From: Streptococcus mitis
Lineage (GTDB): Bacteria > Bacillota > Bacilli > Lactobacillales > Streptococcaceae
DNA length: 64,000 nt
Direction: 5' to 3'
NCBI RefSeq assembly: GCF_000722765.2
Contig: NZ_CP028415.1
Span: 998,501-1,062,500 of the forward strand
This document shows, piece after piece, positions 28,305 to 39,093 of the stretch. Each line of letters opens with the position of its first letter. Position 1 is the stretch's first letter. The position numbers and the translations under genes are program-made. The notes below the pieces were generated by a model. It searched no databases. It was not told where the DNA came from and was given only the letters and a program-made list of their open reading frames with translations.

Positions 28305-30584
28305 CTACAAAACTTTAAAGACGCTGGCACTGACGCCACCAACCATGTCTTTATCACTTAAATGGCTATTGGTCACCAACAGTTCCAGATTTCCAGCATT
28401 TTCAAACTGGAAGTCTTGACCTTTAGCATTAAAGACGACCAATAGATGTTCTTCCCCATGAATTTCAAAGACAATCCAACCACTATGTTCGTGTGATGAA
28501 TGAACAAAGACATGATGGTAAATTTCTTCAAAAGTAGGGTAAGAAAAGGCACTGGTTTCTGTCTTCAATCGAATCATCTGACGGATAAAGTCAATACTGT
28601 CTTGACGCTCATTAATCAAATCCCAGTTAACTTGATTCACACTGTCAGGAGCATTATAGCTATTCATAGCACGCTCTCTATCATCATGGGTCAACTCACC
28701 ATTTTCACCAGTCGCAACCAGTTTGGTACGACCAAATTCTTGACCGATTTCCATAAAGGCCATCCCCTGCATGAGTAGATTCATGGCTGTGGCAGTTTCG
28801 ACCTTACGCATGATTTGCTCGGAACTTTGGTCTGGATGAAGGGTTGCCAACAAATCGTGAAGATTGTAATTGTCATGGGCTTCTACATAGTTAAGCACCT
28901 GATTTGGATGTGTATAGGTACCTAATTCACGACTGCCTAGAATTGCTTTGGCTAGAATTGGCTCTGCAGCAGCACCGCTGACAAAACCTGACTTGATAGC
29001 ACCATATACTTCTCCACCTTTGATAGCATCACGCTGATTGTCATTAAAGAAACCGATATTTGGCATCTGGTAGGCATTGTCTTTCTTGGCCTTATCATAA
29101 GGTGCAAGACCTGTTCCCATATCCCAACCTTCTCCATAAAGGATAATGTTAGGATCAATTTCATCCAAACTCTGACGAATCATCTGCATAGTCTTGACAT
29201 CATGAATCCCCATCAAATCAAAACGGAAGCCGTCAATATTGTATTCCTGTACCCAGTATAGAAGAGAATCAATCATATACTTGCGGAACATTTCGTGTTC
29301 ACTGGCTGTTTCATTTCCAACCCCCGTTCCATTCTGGAAGGTACCGTCTGAATTCATACGATAATAGTAATCAGGGACTGTTGTTTGGAAAGGTGCATCA
29401 ACAACTGAGAAAGTATGGTTATAGACCACATCCATAATGACACCAATGCCCGCATTGTGATAAGCTTGAACCATGGTCTTCAAGTCGCGAATGACCTGAG
29501 CTGGATCATCTGGATTAGTTGAAAGGCTCGTTTCTGGTGCGTTATAGTTTTGTGGGTCATAACCCCAGTTGTAGGTTACATTTCCATCCTCATCGTATTC
29601 TTTATGACGGTCTGCAATTGGTTGCAACTGAACATAATTGTAGCCCAGCTTCTTAATGTAATCAAAAGCGGTTGACTGACCAAACTGGTTAACCGTTCCA
29701 GTCTGAGCAGCACCCAAGAAAGTTCCTCGAAGATCTTCATCCACACCCGAGGTCGGTGATTTGGTCAAATCACGAATGTGCATTTCACAGATAACTGCCT
29801 TACATGGATTTTCCAAACGCCAAGTAGCCTCAGAACCGTGCTTGACCTCAAAATGTTCAACTTGCTTTTCTTCATGACTCAGGATAGCTGAACGTTTGCC
29901 ATCAGGACTGGTCGCAATTGTGTATGGGTCGCGTGTCAGTGTTTGGTGGTGAGGAAATTGGACTTGATACTGATAAGCCTTACCAGTCAAATCTTCCTCA
30001 ACATCCAAACTCCAGACACCAATTGTATTGTCTTTATGATTATAAGAGTAGCTATTGCCTCTCTTCATCTCAAAAGTTTTCCAAACAGGAGCATCATTAG
30101 CAGCTGATTCATAAATGACAACCTGCACTTCTGTCGCTGTTGGAGCCCAGAGAGCAAAATGAGCTTGATTATCCTCTACACGGCACCCCAATTCCCCTTG
30201 GTAACCCCAATGATGGTCAAAACTGGCACTGTTAATAGCCTTATCAAAGGCAAAAGGATTTTGATTTTTATAGAAAGGACTGGCAATAGCAGGATTTTCA
30301 GAATAATAAATTCTGTCATCCCCTTCCAAAATCCATACCTCTGTTAAAAGAGGATAATGATTAAAACGGATAGCATATTCTTTACTGGTTTGACCTGTAT
30401 GAACCACAAAATTCAAGCTTTCTAGGGCGTGAGCACTTGGGTGTTCAAAACTAAATAAGGCACCAAAATAATCTTCTTTGTAGGTCAGCAAATCAATCCG
30501 CTGGTCCTGACTCTTTACAAAAGAGCAAGTATCGTATTCTCCATTCTTGCGATGGTAATGAATGCGCATAGGGTAATTAAACAT
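28305..30584 (-). CDS. pulA: Type I pullulanase (cytoplasmic debranching enzyme)
   Basis: 759 aa, no signal peptide, so it acts inside the cell, unlike the large surface pullulanase SpuA. CBM48-like domain with LGCRVEDNQAHFALWAPTATEVQV, then the GH13 barrel with the pullulanase signature YNWGYDP, MDVVYNHT, DGFRFDLMGIHD (nucleophile Asp), YGEGWD (Glu) and YVEAHDNYNL. Hydrolyses alpha-1,6 links of glycogen or imported dextrins. SD AAGGA before ATG 30584; it lies 66 nt after ligA in the same direction. Confidence 0.95.
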   Translation of the reverse strand: MFNYPMRIHYHRKNGEYDTCSFVKSQDQRIDLLTYKEDYFGALFSFEHPSAHALESLNFVVHTGQTSKEYAIRFNHYPLLTEVWILEGDDRIYYSENPAIASPFYKNQNPFAFDKAINSASFDHHWGYQGELGCRVEDNQAHFALWAPTATEVQVVIYESAANDAPVWKTFEMKRGNSYSYNHKDNTIGVWSLDVEEDLTGKAYQYQVQFPHHQTLTRDPYTIATSPDGKRSAILSHEEKQVEHFEVKHGSEATWRLENPCKAVICEMHIRDLTKSPTSGVDEDLRGTFLGAAQTGTVNQFGQSTAFDYIKKLGYNYVQLQPIADRHKEYDEDGNVTYNWGYDPQNYNAPETSLSTNPDDPAQVIRDLKTMVQAYHNAGIGVIMDVVYNHTFSVVDAPFQTTVPDYYYRMNSDGTFQNGTGVGNETASEHEMFRKYMIDSLLYWVQEYNIDGFRFDLMGIHDVKTMQMIRQSLDEIDPNIILYGEGWDMGTGLAPYDKAKKDNAYQMPNIGFFNDNQRDAIKGGEVYGAIKSGFVSGAAAEPILAKAILGSRELGTYTHPNQVLNYVEAHDNYNLHDLLATLHPDQSSEQIMRKVETATAMNLLMQGMAFMEIGQEFGRTKLVATGENGELTHDDRERAMNSYNAPDSVNQVNWDLINERQDSIDFIRQMIRLKTETSAFSYPTFEEIYHHVFVHSSHEHSGWIVFEIHGEEHLLVVFNAKGQDFQFENAGNLELLVTNSHLSDKDMVGGVSASVFKVL

Positions 30585-30650
30585 TTTTTATTTTTCCTTT
30601 TTACTTCTTAATTTGTTTATATTTGACTAATATCTGTTTTTAAACGATCA

Positions 30651-32624
<1,974 letters not shown>

Positions 32625-32632
32625 TAAATTAA

Positions 32633-32656
32633 GCCCTTCTCACAAACGAGAAGGGC
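32633..32656 (-). terminator. Terminator between MFS gene and ligA
   Basis: Perfect 9-bp GC-rich stem, arms GCCCTTCTC and GAGAAGGGC around 6 nt, followed on the minus strand by TTAATTTA. Confidence 0.7.
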
Positions 32657-32701
32657 GAAAAAAACACTTAGATTGGAATTATTTTTGAAGTCCAAGCAAA
32701 C

Positions 32702-33880
32702 TTATGTCTCTTTTTCAAAATGAGTTCGAACATATCCGAGAGCTAAGAAGGATAAGGCGACAACTCCAAGTCCAATAATCAAGAAAGAATAAAGATGGAC
32801 ACTTGGAAGAAAGGTCATCAAACCTTTCGCAAGCGGCATAAAGAGAATTGCCAGTGTAAAAATGGTACTCAATACCCTACCCAAATATTCTCCATCAATC
32901 TTGGTCTGTACCTGTGTAAAGAAGTGAATATTAAAAATCGTCATAAAGAGTTCACAAATCAGGTTTCCAGAAAAGGTTAAAATATTGGGCAGTGGCAAAC
33001 CCATCATGAAAACTCCTACTCCTGTTAAAATCAATAAGAACAAAAGTGTATTCATACTTGATTTAAATTTATTTGCTATCAGTGCTCCTATAATTGAGCC
33101 AATCGCACCCATGGTTAAGATAGTCGCATAAGCTCCTTCTACTCCATATAGTTTATTTGAAAAAGGAAGCAAAAACTCAAAAGCCGCAAAAAAGAAATTA
33201 ACGCTGGAAGCCACTAACAGGAGAAAGAAAATATCTTTTTGATGCCAGATATAGTGCAAGCCATCTTTGATATCCGCAAAAATATCTTTCCCAGTAAAAG
33301 GTTTCTTATCTTGAACCATTGGTTCTTCTTTTGGAAGTAAGGCCACTAGAACAAATGCTATAAAAAAAGTCAAAGCATCTAGTAAGAGCGTCAGATGGAG
33401 ACTTGCAAATTGTAAGACCAGAAAAGAAAGTACAGGAGAACTCACACTGACAACCTGCAAGACCAACTCCAAACGAGAATTGTATAGGACCAGTTCATCC
33501 TTCTCTACCAATTCTGTGATAATGGCCTTATTTGCCGGTCTAGAAAAGGCAAAAGCAATAGCCTGAACAATGTTGGCAAAAATCAAAGCTCCAATCATCC
33601 AGCTATCATTCCTTATAAAAGAAATAGCCAGACAAAGAATCCCACAAACAAGGTCTGTCGCCATTAAAATCCTACGACGAGAAAAACGGTCTGAAATGAC
33701 TCCACCAAAAGGATTTACGAGAATAGATGTGACCAGTTCAGAAATCTGATACATTCCTAAAACTGTCTGTCCGATAGTCCCCATGGAAGCCAACCAGACA
33801 CTATTTCCATAATCATAGAGCATATTCCCTATCTTGTTAACAGCTCCACGGCTAATCAACTGTAATGCATAGCGATTCAT
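32702..33880 (-). CDS. MFS efflux transporter
   Basis: 392 aa with about 12 membrane segments. The MFS motif A region NPFGGVISDRFSRRRIL and the mid-loop KKPFTGKDIFADIKDGLHYIWHQ place it among drug/macrolide-type exporters (MefA/TetV-like MFS_3). The substrate is unknown. SD GAGAGGAG precedes ATG 33880. It follows the Rgg-type regulator gene by 79 nt, with a perfect palindrome in the gap, so the regulator probably controls it. Confidence 0.85.
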   Translation of the reverse strand: MNRYALQLISRGAVNKIGNMLYDYGNSVWLASMGTIGQTVLGMYQISELVTSILVNPFGGVISDRFSRRRILMATDLVCGILCLAISFIRNDSWMIGALIFANIVQAIAFAFSRPANKAIITELVEKDELVLYNSRLELVLQVVSVSSPVLSFLVLQFASLHLTLLLDALTFFIAFVLVALLPKEEPMVQDKKPFTGKDIFADIKDGLHYIWHQKDIFFLLLVASSVNFFFAAFEFLLPFSNKLYGVEGAYATILTMGAIGSIIGALIANKFKSSMNTLLFLLILTGVGVFMMGLPLPNILTFSGNLICELFMTIFNIHFFTQVQTKIDGEYLGRVLSTIFTLAILFMPLAKGLMTFLPSVHLYSFLIIGLGVVALSFLALGYVRTHFEKET

Positions 33881-33939
33881 ATAAAAACTCCTCTCAAATT
33901 TTGAAACTATTGTATCAAAACTGAAAGGAGCATTTTATT

Positions 33940-33959
33940 TTTTCCCTTATTTGGGAAAA
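33940..33959. promoter_or_regulatory. Palindrome upstream of MFS gene, candidate Rgg operator
   Basis: Arms TTTTCCC and GGGAAAA with a 6-nt centre. It lies just after the regulator stop, about 60 nt before the MFS start. TGATACAAT at 33911-33919 on the minus strand is a probable extended -10. There is no T-run on either side that would make the palindrome a clear terminator. Confidence 0.5.
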
Positions 33960-34823
33960 TTAATCTTTGACAAATTTTTCGTAGTGTTCCTGATAGTAGG
34001 CTACTTGCTCTGGGAGACCTAGCACGTCAAAAATATGCATAGCTTCCTGCATCTGGCTACATCCTTCTCTACACTGTCCTTTTTGGTACAAATCAAAACC
34101 TTTTAGGTAATGTAAAATATTTCGCTCATATAGATTAATATTTTTACCAATAATTTTCTCTGTACAAGACTCAAAATAGCTTGCATTGTCAAAAGAAAGA
34201 TGCTCTAAACAATGCTGGTAACAATTGAGGGCCAAAATCAACACTAATCTCTTATGGCGACCAATCTCTTGGTAAAATTCCTCCCTCTCCATAACTTCTC
34301 TTCCAATTCGAGTGACATAATCCACATCGTAGAAACTATAGAGGTTACCAAACAGAATCAACTCATACATGGTCCATTCTTCTGTTTTGAAGAGATAATC
34401 TGCTACCTTATCCAAATCATCCTGCTTCATCTCATAACTCGAATCTCTTTGACAAATCAAACCTTGTAGCAAAATCCAGTTCAGCTCAAAATAAAGGGGA
34501 GTCGTCGAACTCTTAGCCTTTTCAAGTTGTTCCCTTTGAAGCTTTTGAAAACCTACAATATCATTTGAATAGTAAAGGGGTACAATTTGTCCCATCATAG
34601 CAACATGTTCATGATTATGAAAATTCCTTGCCTTGTCCATGAAATTTTCGATTGTGACATGAATGTTATCCAAAAGCTCAAAGAAACGTGAGACTGCTAG
34701 GTCAGACTCCCCAAGCTCAAAGCGAGATAACTGAGAAGTTGAACAGGACCCGCCTGCCGCCTCCTTTAAAGAATAATTTCCACTTGTCCGAAATTCACGA
34801 AATACTTTTCCTAGATTTTCCAT
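33960..34823 (-). CDS. Rgg/GadR/MutR-family transcriptional regulator
   Basis: 287 aa from ATG 34823, chosen because AGGTG precedes it and it lies 2 nt after the ABC-F stop; a longer frame would overlap that gene. N-terminal XRE-type HTH (LGKVFREFRTSGNYSLKEAAGGSCSTSQLSRFELGESDLAV), then all-helical TPR-like repeats to the end, the Rgg layout. Such regulators bind short peptides or act alone. I find no small peptide gene beside it. The likely target is the adjacent MFS gene. GSCSTSQLSRFE is slightly unusual in having Cys in the helix turn. Confidence 0.85.
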   Translation of the reverse strand: MENLGKVFREFRTSGNYSLKEAAGGSCSTSQLSRFELGESDLAVSRFFELLDNIHVTIENFMDKARNFHNHEHVAMMGQIVPLYYSNDIVGFQKLQREQLEKAKSSTTPLYFELNWILLQGLICQRDSSYEMKQDDLDKVADYLFKTEEWTMYELILFGNLYSFYDVDYVTRIGREVMEREEFYQEIGRHKRLVLILALNCYQHCLEHLSFDNASYFESCTEKIIGKNINLYERNILHYLKGFDLYQKGQCREGCSQMQEAMHIFDVLGLPEQVAYYQEHYEKFVKD

Positions 34824-34825
34824 CT

Positions 34826-36727
34826 TTACACCTGTTCTGATAATTCTTCCCACTCAAGCATCGCTTCTTCCTGACGATGGCTGATTTTGTCCAACTCAGC
34901 CTGCAATTCCATCAGTTTGTCGGCATCGTTTGTTTCCAACATTTGTTCAGAAATGGCTTGACTTTGACTTTCTAGCTCTTCAATTTCAGCTTCTAGATTT
35001 TCAATTTGTCGCATGAGTTTGCGAACTTCTTTTTGACTTTCTTTCTGAGCTTGATAGTCATTAACTGGGCTCGGTTCTTTTGCTTGATTACTAGTTAAAG
35101 TTTCCTCAGTTTGAATCATTTCTACTTCTGATTTCTTCTCAACATAGTAATCGTAATCTCCAAGGTAGAGAGTTGATCCATTCTCTGACAATTCCAGTAC
35201 ATGAGTTGCCACACGATTGATAAAGTAACGGTCGTGACTGACGAATAGAAGAGTTCCATCAAAGTCAATCAAGGCATTTTCTAGCACTTCCTTGCTATCA
35301 ATATCCAAGTGGTTGGTCGGTTCATCCAGAATCAAGAAGTTGTTGTTTTCCATAGAGAGTTTAGCCAAAAGCAAACGAGCTTTCTCACCACCAGACAGCA
35401 TGCCGACTGATTTTTTAACATCATCTCCTGAGAAAAGGAAGGCCCCAAGACGGTTGCGGATTTCAACTTCTGGTGTCAGTTTAAAATCATTCCAGAGTTC
35501 ATCCAGCACCGTATTACTTGGTGTCAGCTTGCTTTGAGTTTGGTCATAGTAACCAACCTCAACATTGGCGCCAAAGCGCTTTTCTCCCTTGATAAAAGGA
35601 ATCTGGTCCACAATAGACTTGATAAAGGTTGACTTGCCAATACCATTTGGACCAACGATGGCGACAGCATTCATCTTACGAAGATCTAGGTTGATAGGCT
35701 CTGACAATACTTCCCCATCATAGCCTATAGCAGCATCTTCAACAGTCAATACAACATTGCCCGATGTTTTCTCAGACTGGAAGGTCATGTTAGCAGATTT
35801 CTTACCAGCTTCAGGCTTGTCCAAACGTTCCATTTTTTCCAGTTGTTTTCGGCGAGATTGGGCACGTTTAGTCGTTGAAGCTCGGACTAGATTGCGATTG
35901 ACAAAGTCTTCCAGAGCAGCGATTTCCTTCTGTTGCTTTTCATAGTTTTTTGCCTCAGTAGCTAGCTTTTGCTCCTTTAACTCGACAAAACGAGAATAGT
36001 TGCCCACATAGCGATCCAAGGAATGTTTGGTCAAATCCAGCGTAATCGTCGCAACCTTATCCAAGAAATAACGGTCGTGGCTGACGATAATGAGGGCACC
36101 GCTATAGTTTACCAAGTAATTCTCTAGCCAGGCAATAGTTTCAATATCCAAGTGGTTGGTTGGCTCGTCCAAGACCAAGAGATTAGGCTTTTCAAGGAGC
36201 ATTTTGGCCAGTGCCAAACGAGTATTTTGACCACCAGAAAGCTCAGCAATTTTCATCTGCCACATAGATTCGTCAAACTTGAATCCATTTAAAATCGCTC
36301 GTATATCAGCTTCATAGGTAAAGCCACCTGCTTGGCGGAAATTCTCAGATAAGCGGTCATAATCTGACATCAGTTTATCCAAATCCCCACCAGACTTTTC
36401 TCCCATCTCCAACTCCATCTGACGCAGTTGTTTCTCAGTCCGACGTAAGTCATCAAAGACATGAAGCATCTCATCGTAGATGGTATTTTCAGACTCAAAA
36501 CGGCTATCTTGAGCTAGGTAAGACAGAGAAATATCTTTTTTCTTATTGATTTCTCCACTAGTTGGCTCCTCTTCTCCAACCAAAATCTTCAAAAGAGTAG
36601 ACTTACCTGCACCATTTTTCCCAACAAGGGCAATCCGATCTCGTTCATCAACCTGCAGGTTGATATTATCAAAAAGAACCTCTCCAGCAAAAGAACGTTC
36701 AATTTTATTAGCTTGTAAAATAATCAT
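34826..36727 (-). CDS. ABC-F family ATPase (ribosome-associated type)
   Basis: 633 aa from ATG 36727 (MIILQANKIERSF). Upstream in-frame codons are rejected because a promoter with TATACT ends 6 nt before this ATG. Two ABC domains: GKNGAGKST/LSGGQNTRLALAKM/LLVLDEPTNHLD and GPNGIGKST/LSGGEKARLLLAKL/LILDEPTNHLD, joined by a linker rich in basic residues (KRAQSRRKQLEKMERL), and a C-terminal coiled coil (MRQIENLEAEIEELESQ). No membrane domain. ABC-F proteins act on the ribosome; a housekeeping rather than resistance role is likelier, as the linker is not long. Confidence 0.93.
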   Translation of the reverse strand: MIILQANKIERSFAGEVLFDNINLQVDERDRIALVGKNGAGKSTLLKILVGEEEPTSGEINKKKDISLSYLAQDSRFESENTIYDEMLHVFDDLRRTEKQLRQMELEMGEKSGGDLDKLMSDYDRLSENFRQAGGFTYEADIRAILNGFKFDESMWQMKIAELSGGQNTRLALAKMLLEKPNLLVLDEPTNHLDIETIAWLENYLVNYSGALIIVSHDRYFLDKVATITLDLTKHSLDRYVGNYSRFVELKEQKLATEAKNYEKQQKEIAALEDFVNRNLVRASTTKRAQSRRKQLEKMERLDKPEAGKKSANMTFQSEKTSGNVVLTVEDAAIGYDGEVLSEPINLDLRKMNAVAIVGPNGIGKSTFIKSIVDQIPFIKGEKRFGANVEVGYYDQTQSKLTPSNTVLDELWNDFKLTPEVEIRNRLGAFLFSGDDVKKSVGMLSGGEKARLLLAKLSMENNNFLILDEPTNHLDIDSKEVLENALIDFDGTLLFVSHDRYFINRVATHVLELSENGSTLYLGDYDYYVEKKSEVEMIQTEETLTSNQAKEPSPVNDYQAQKESQKEVRKLMRQIENLEAEIEELESQSQAISEQMLETNDADKLMELQAELDKISHRQEEAMLEWEELSEQV

Positions 36728-36733
36728 ACAAAC

Positions 36734-36762
36734 AGTATAGCATGTTTCCCTAAGGCATTCAA
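36734..36762 (-). promoter_or_regulatory. ABC-F gene promoter, leaderless configuration
   Basis: Minus strand TTGAAT, exactly 17 nt, TATACT with TG one base before it, then GTTTGT and ATG. A full sigma-A promoter whose start site would fall on the start codon. Confidence 0.72.
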
Positions 36763-36813
36763 GACTTGATAAACCAGTATATGACACCACTTCTCTGAAA
36801 ATTATGCTACCGT

Positions 36814-36842
36814 TTTACTAAAACGCTAAAAAGTGCTATAAT
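36814..36842 (+). promoter_or_regulatory. pgm promoter
   Basis: TTTACT, 17 nt, TATAAT with an extended TGC. The start site is near 36849, leaving a ~30-nt leader with the SD AAGGAG. Confidence 0.78.
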
Positions 36843-36880
36843 GTGAACGGTTAAAACAATTTACAAAAAGGAGAATTTCA

Positions 36881-38599
36881 ATGTCTTACCAAGAAAATTA
36901 CCAGAAATGGGTTGATTTTGCGGAGCTTCCTGACTACCTTCGTCAAGATTTGGAAAATATGGACGAAAAAACAAAGGAAGATGCCTTCTATACAAATCTT
37001 GAATTTGGTACTGCAGGTATGCGTGGCTTGATTGGTGCTGGTACAAACCGCATCAACATCTACGTTGTTCGTCAAGCTACTGAAGGATTGGCTCGTTTGA
37101 TTGAGTCTAAAGGTGGAAACGAAAAAGAACGTGGTGTAGCAATCGCCTACGATAGCCGTCACTTCTCACCTGAGTTTGCCTTTGAATCTGCGGCAGTTCT
37201 TGCCAAACACGGCATCAAATCTTACGTATTTGAAAGCCTTCGTCCAACTCCAGAACTATCATTTGCAGTCCGTCACCTCAACTGTTTCGCAGGTATCATG
37301 GTCACAGCTAGCCACAATCCTGCACCATTTAACGGTTACAAGGTTTACGGTGAAGACGGTGGACAAATGCCTCCACACGATGCAGATGCTTTGACTACAT
37401 ATATCCGTGCAATCGAAAACCCATTTGCAGTTGAAGTTGCTGATGTGGAAGCTGAAAAATCTTCTGGCTTGATTGAAGTCATCGGCGAAGCTGTCGATGT
37501 AGAATACCTCAAAGAAGTTAAGGACGTTAACATCAACCCAGCCTTGATTGAAGAATTTGGTAAAGACATGAAGATTGTCTACACACCACTTCATGGTACT
37601 GGTGAGATGTTGGCTCGTCGTGCTCTTGCCCAAGCAGGATTTGACTCTGTTCAAGTCGTTGAAGCGCAAGCAACTGCTGATCCAGACTTTTCAACTGTAA
37701 AATCTCCAAACCCAGAAAGTCAAGCAGCCTTTGCCCTTGCTGAAGAACTTGGTCGTCAAGTTGGTGCAGATGTTCTTGTGGCAACTGACCCTGACGCTGA
37801 CCGTGTTGGTGTTGAAGTTCTTCAAAAAGATGGTAGCTACCTCAACCTTTCAGGTAACCAAATCGGTGCTATCATGGCTAAATACATCTTGGAAGCCCAC
37901 AAAAATGCTGGAACTCTTCCTGAAAATGCAGCCCTATGTAAATCTATCGTATCAACTGACTTGGTAACAAAGATTGCTGAAAGCTACGGTGCAACTATGT
38001 TCAACGTTTTGACAGGTTTCAAATTTATCGCTGAGAAAATCCAAGAATTCGAAGAAAAACACAATCACACTTACATGATGGGATTTGAAGAAAGCTTCGG
38101 TTACTTGATTAAACCATTCGTACGTGATAAAGACGCTATCCAAGCTGTTCTTGTCGTTGCTGAACTTGCTGCCTACTACCGTTCACGTGGTTTGACACTT
38201 GCTGACGGTATCGAAGAAATCTACAAAGAGTATGGCTACTACGCTGAAAAGACTATCTCTGTTACTCTTTCTGGTGTTGACGGTGCTGAACAAATCAAAG
38301 CGATTATGGCTAAATTCCGTAACAATGCTCCAAAAGAATGGAACACAACAGCGATCACTGTCGTAGAAGACTTCAAAGCTCAAACAGCTACTGCTGCTGA
38401 CGGTACTGTTACAAACTTGACAACACCTCCAAGTGATGTGTTGAAATACACACTTGCTGACGGTTCATGGATTGCCGTTCGCCCTTCAGGGACAGAACCA
38501 AAAATCAAGTTCTACATTGCAGTTGTAGGCGAAACTAACGAAGAATCACAAGCTAAGATTGCTAACATCGAAGCAGAAATCAATGCTTTTGTAAAATAA
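36881..38599 (+). CDS. pgm: Phosphoglucomutase
   Basis: 572 aa, alpha-D-phosphohexomutase of the PGM2-like long branch. Phosphoserine loop VTASHNPAPFNGYKVY, metal loop TDPDADRVGVEV, sugar loop GFEESFGYL and phosphate loop RPSGTEPKIKFY. Interconverts glucose-6-P and glucose-1-P and so feeds glycogen (glgC) and capsule/teichoic acid sugars. Strong promoter, SD AAGGAG and biased codons point to high expression. Divergent from the ABC-F gene; own terminator. Confidence 0.96.
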   Translation: MSYQENYQKWVDFAELPDYLRQDLENMDEKTKEDAFYTNLEFGTAGMRGLIGAGTNRINIYVVRQATEGLARLIESKGGNEKERGVAIAYDSRHFSPEFAFESAAVLAKHGIKSYVFESLRPTPELSFAVRHLNCFAGIMVTASHNPAPFNGYKVYGEDGGQMPPHDADALTTYIRAIENPFAVEVADVEAEKSSGLIEVIGEAVDVEYLKEVKDVNINPALIEEFGKDMKIVYTPLHGTGEMLARRALAQAGFDSVQVVEAQATADPDFSTVKSPNPESQAAFALAEELGRQVGADVLVATDPDADRVGVEVLQKDGSYLNLSGNQIGAIMAKYILEAHKNAGTLPENAALCKSIVSTDLVTKIAESYGATMFNVLTGFKFIAEKIQEFEEKHNHTYMMGFEESFGYLIKPFVRDKDAIQAVLVVAELAAYYRSRGLTLADGIEEIYKEYGYYAEKTISVTLSGVDGAEQIKAIMAKFRNNAPKEWNTTAITVVEDFKAQTATAADGTVTNLTTPPSDVLKYTLADGSWIAVRPSGTEPKIKFYIAVVGETNEESQAKIANIEAEINAFVK

Positions 38600-38608
38600 A
38601 ATCCTATA

Positions 38609-38640
38609 AAAGATGAGACCAACCAATCTCATCTTTTTTT
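38609..38640 (+). terminator. pgm terminator
   Basis: Arms AAAGATGAGA and TCTCATCTTT with an 8-nt loop, then seven T in total at the 3' side. Confidence 0.88.
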
Positions 38641-38710
38641 CGTATCAAATCTAAGCAATTTTAGAAACTTTATGGCATACTAGACTTATCAATGAAAGCG
38701 AGGTAATCTC

Positions 38711-39058
38711 ATGGAACAATTTTTAGATAATATCAAAGACCTTGAAGTCACTACAGTTGCGCGTGCACAAGAAGCTCTTGATAAAAAAGAAACTGCAACC
38801 TTCTTTATCGGTCGCAAAACTTGCCCTTACTGCCGTAAATTTGCAGGTACATTGGCAGGTGTCGTAGCTGAAACCAAAGCTCACATCTACTTCATCAATA
38901 GTGAAGAACCAAGCCAACTCAATGAGTTGCAAGCATTCCGCTCACGCTACGGAATTCCAACTGTACCAGGCTTCGTTCACATTGCGGATGGACAAATCAA
39001 TGTCCGTTGCGACTCTTCAATGTCAGCACAAGAAATCAAAGAATTTGCAGGATTGTAA
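38711..39058 (+). CDS. bta: Thioredoxin-like Bta protein (bacteriocin transport accessory)
   Basis: 115 aa, thioredoxin fold with active site TCPYC and cis-Pro in GIPTVPGFVHI. No signal peptide, so cytoplasmic. The name comes from homologues near bacteriocin exporters; here no bacteriocin gene is adjacent and a general disulfide-reduction role is equally possible. SD GAGGTAA before ATG 38711. Single gene between two terminators. Confidence 0.85.
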   Translation: MEQFLDNIKDLEVTTVARAQEALDKKETATFFIGRKTCPYCRKFAGTLAGVVAETKAHIYFINSEEPSQLNELQAFRSRYGIPTVPGFVHIADGQINVRCDSSMSAQEIKEFAGL

Positions 39059-39081
39059 AAACCACTCATCGAGTGGTTTTT
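39057..39081. terminator. Bidirectional terminator between bta and K+ channel gene
   Basis: Perfect 11-bp palindrome: AAAAACCACTC, ATC, GAGTGGTTTTT. T-run on either strand; it starts at the bta stop codon and ends 12 nt before the channel gene stop. Confidence 0.88.
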
Positions 39082-39093
39082 AAATGATCAAAA

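Noticed and set aside
33940..33959. The same palindrome as a terminator of the regulator gene
   Set aside because: On the minus strand the stem is followed by an A-rich stretch, not by T; an operator is more plausible.
34824..34853. Upstream extension of the Rgg-type regulator (10 extra residues)
   Set aside because: It overlaps the ABC-F gene; ATG 34823 has an AGGTG and the XRE helix starts there.
36728..36790. Upstream extension of the ABC-F protein (21 extra residues)
   Set aside because: It would include the TTGAAT-N17-TATACT promoter; the family starts at MIILQANKIE.
36849..36866. cre-like TGTGAACGGTTAAAAC in the pgm leader
   Set aside because: At least two mismatches to the CcpA consensus, including the conserved TGNAA part; not reported as a site.
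38711..39058. A bacteriocin locus around bta
   Set aside because: No peptide precursor with a double-glycine leader, immunity or transporter gene is next to it; the gene stands alone between terminators.
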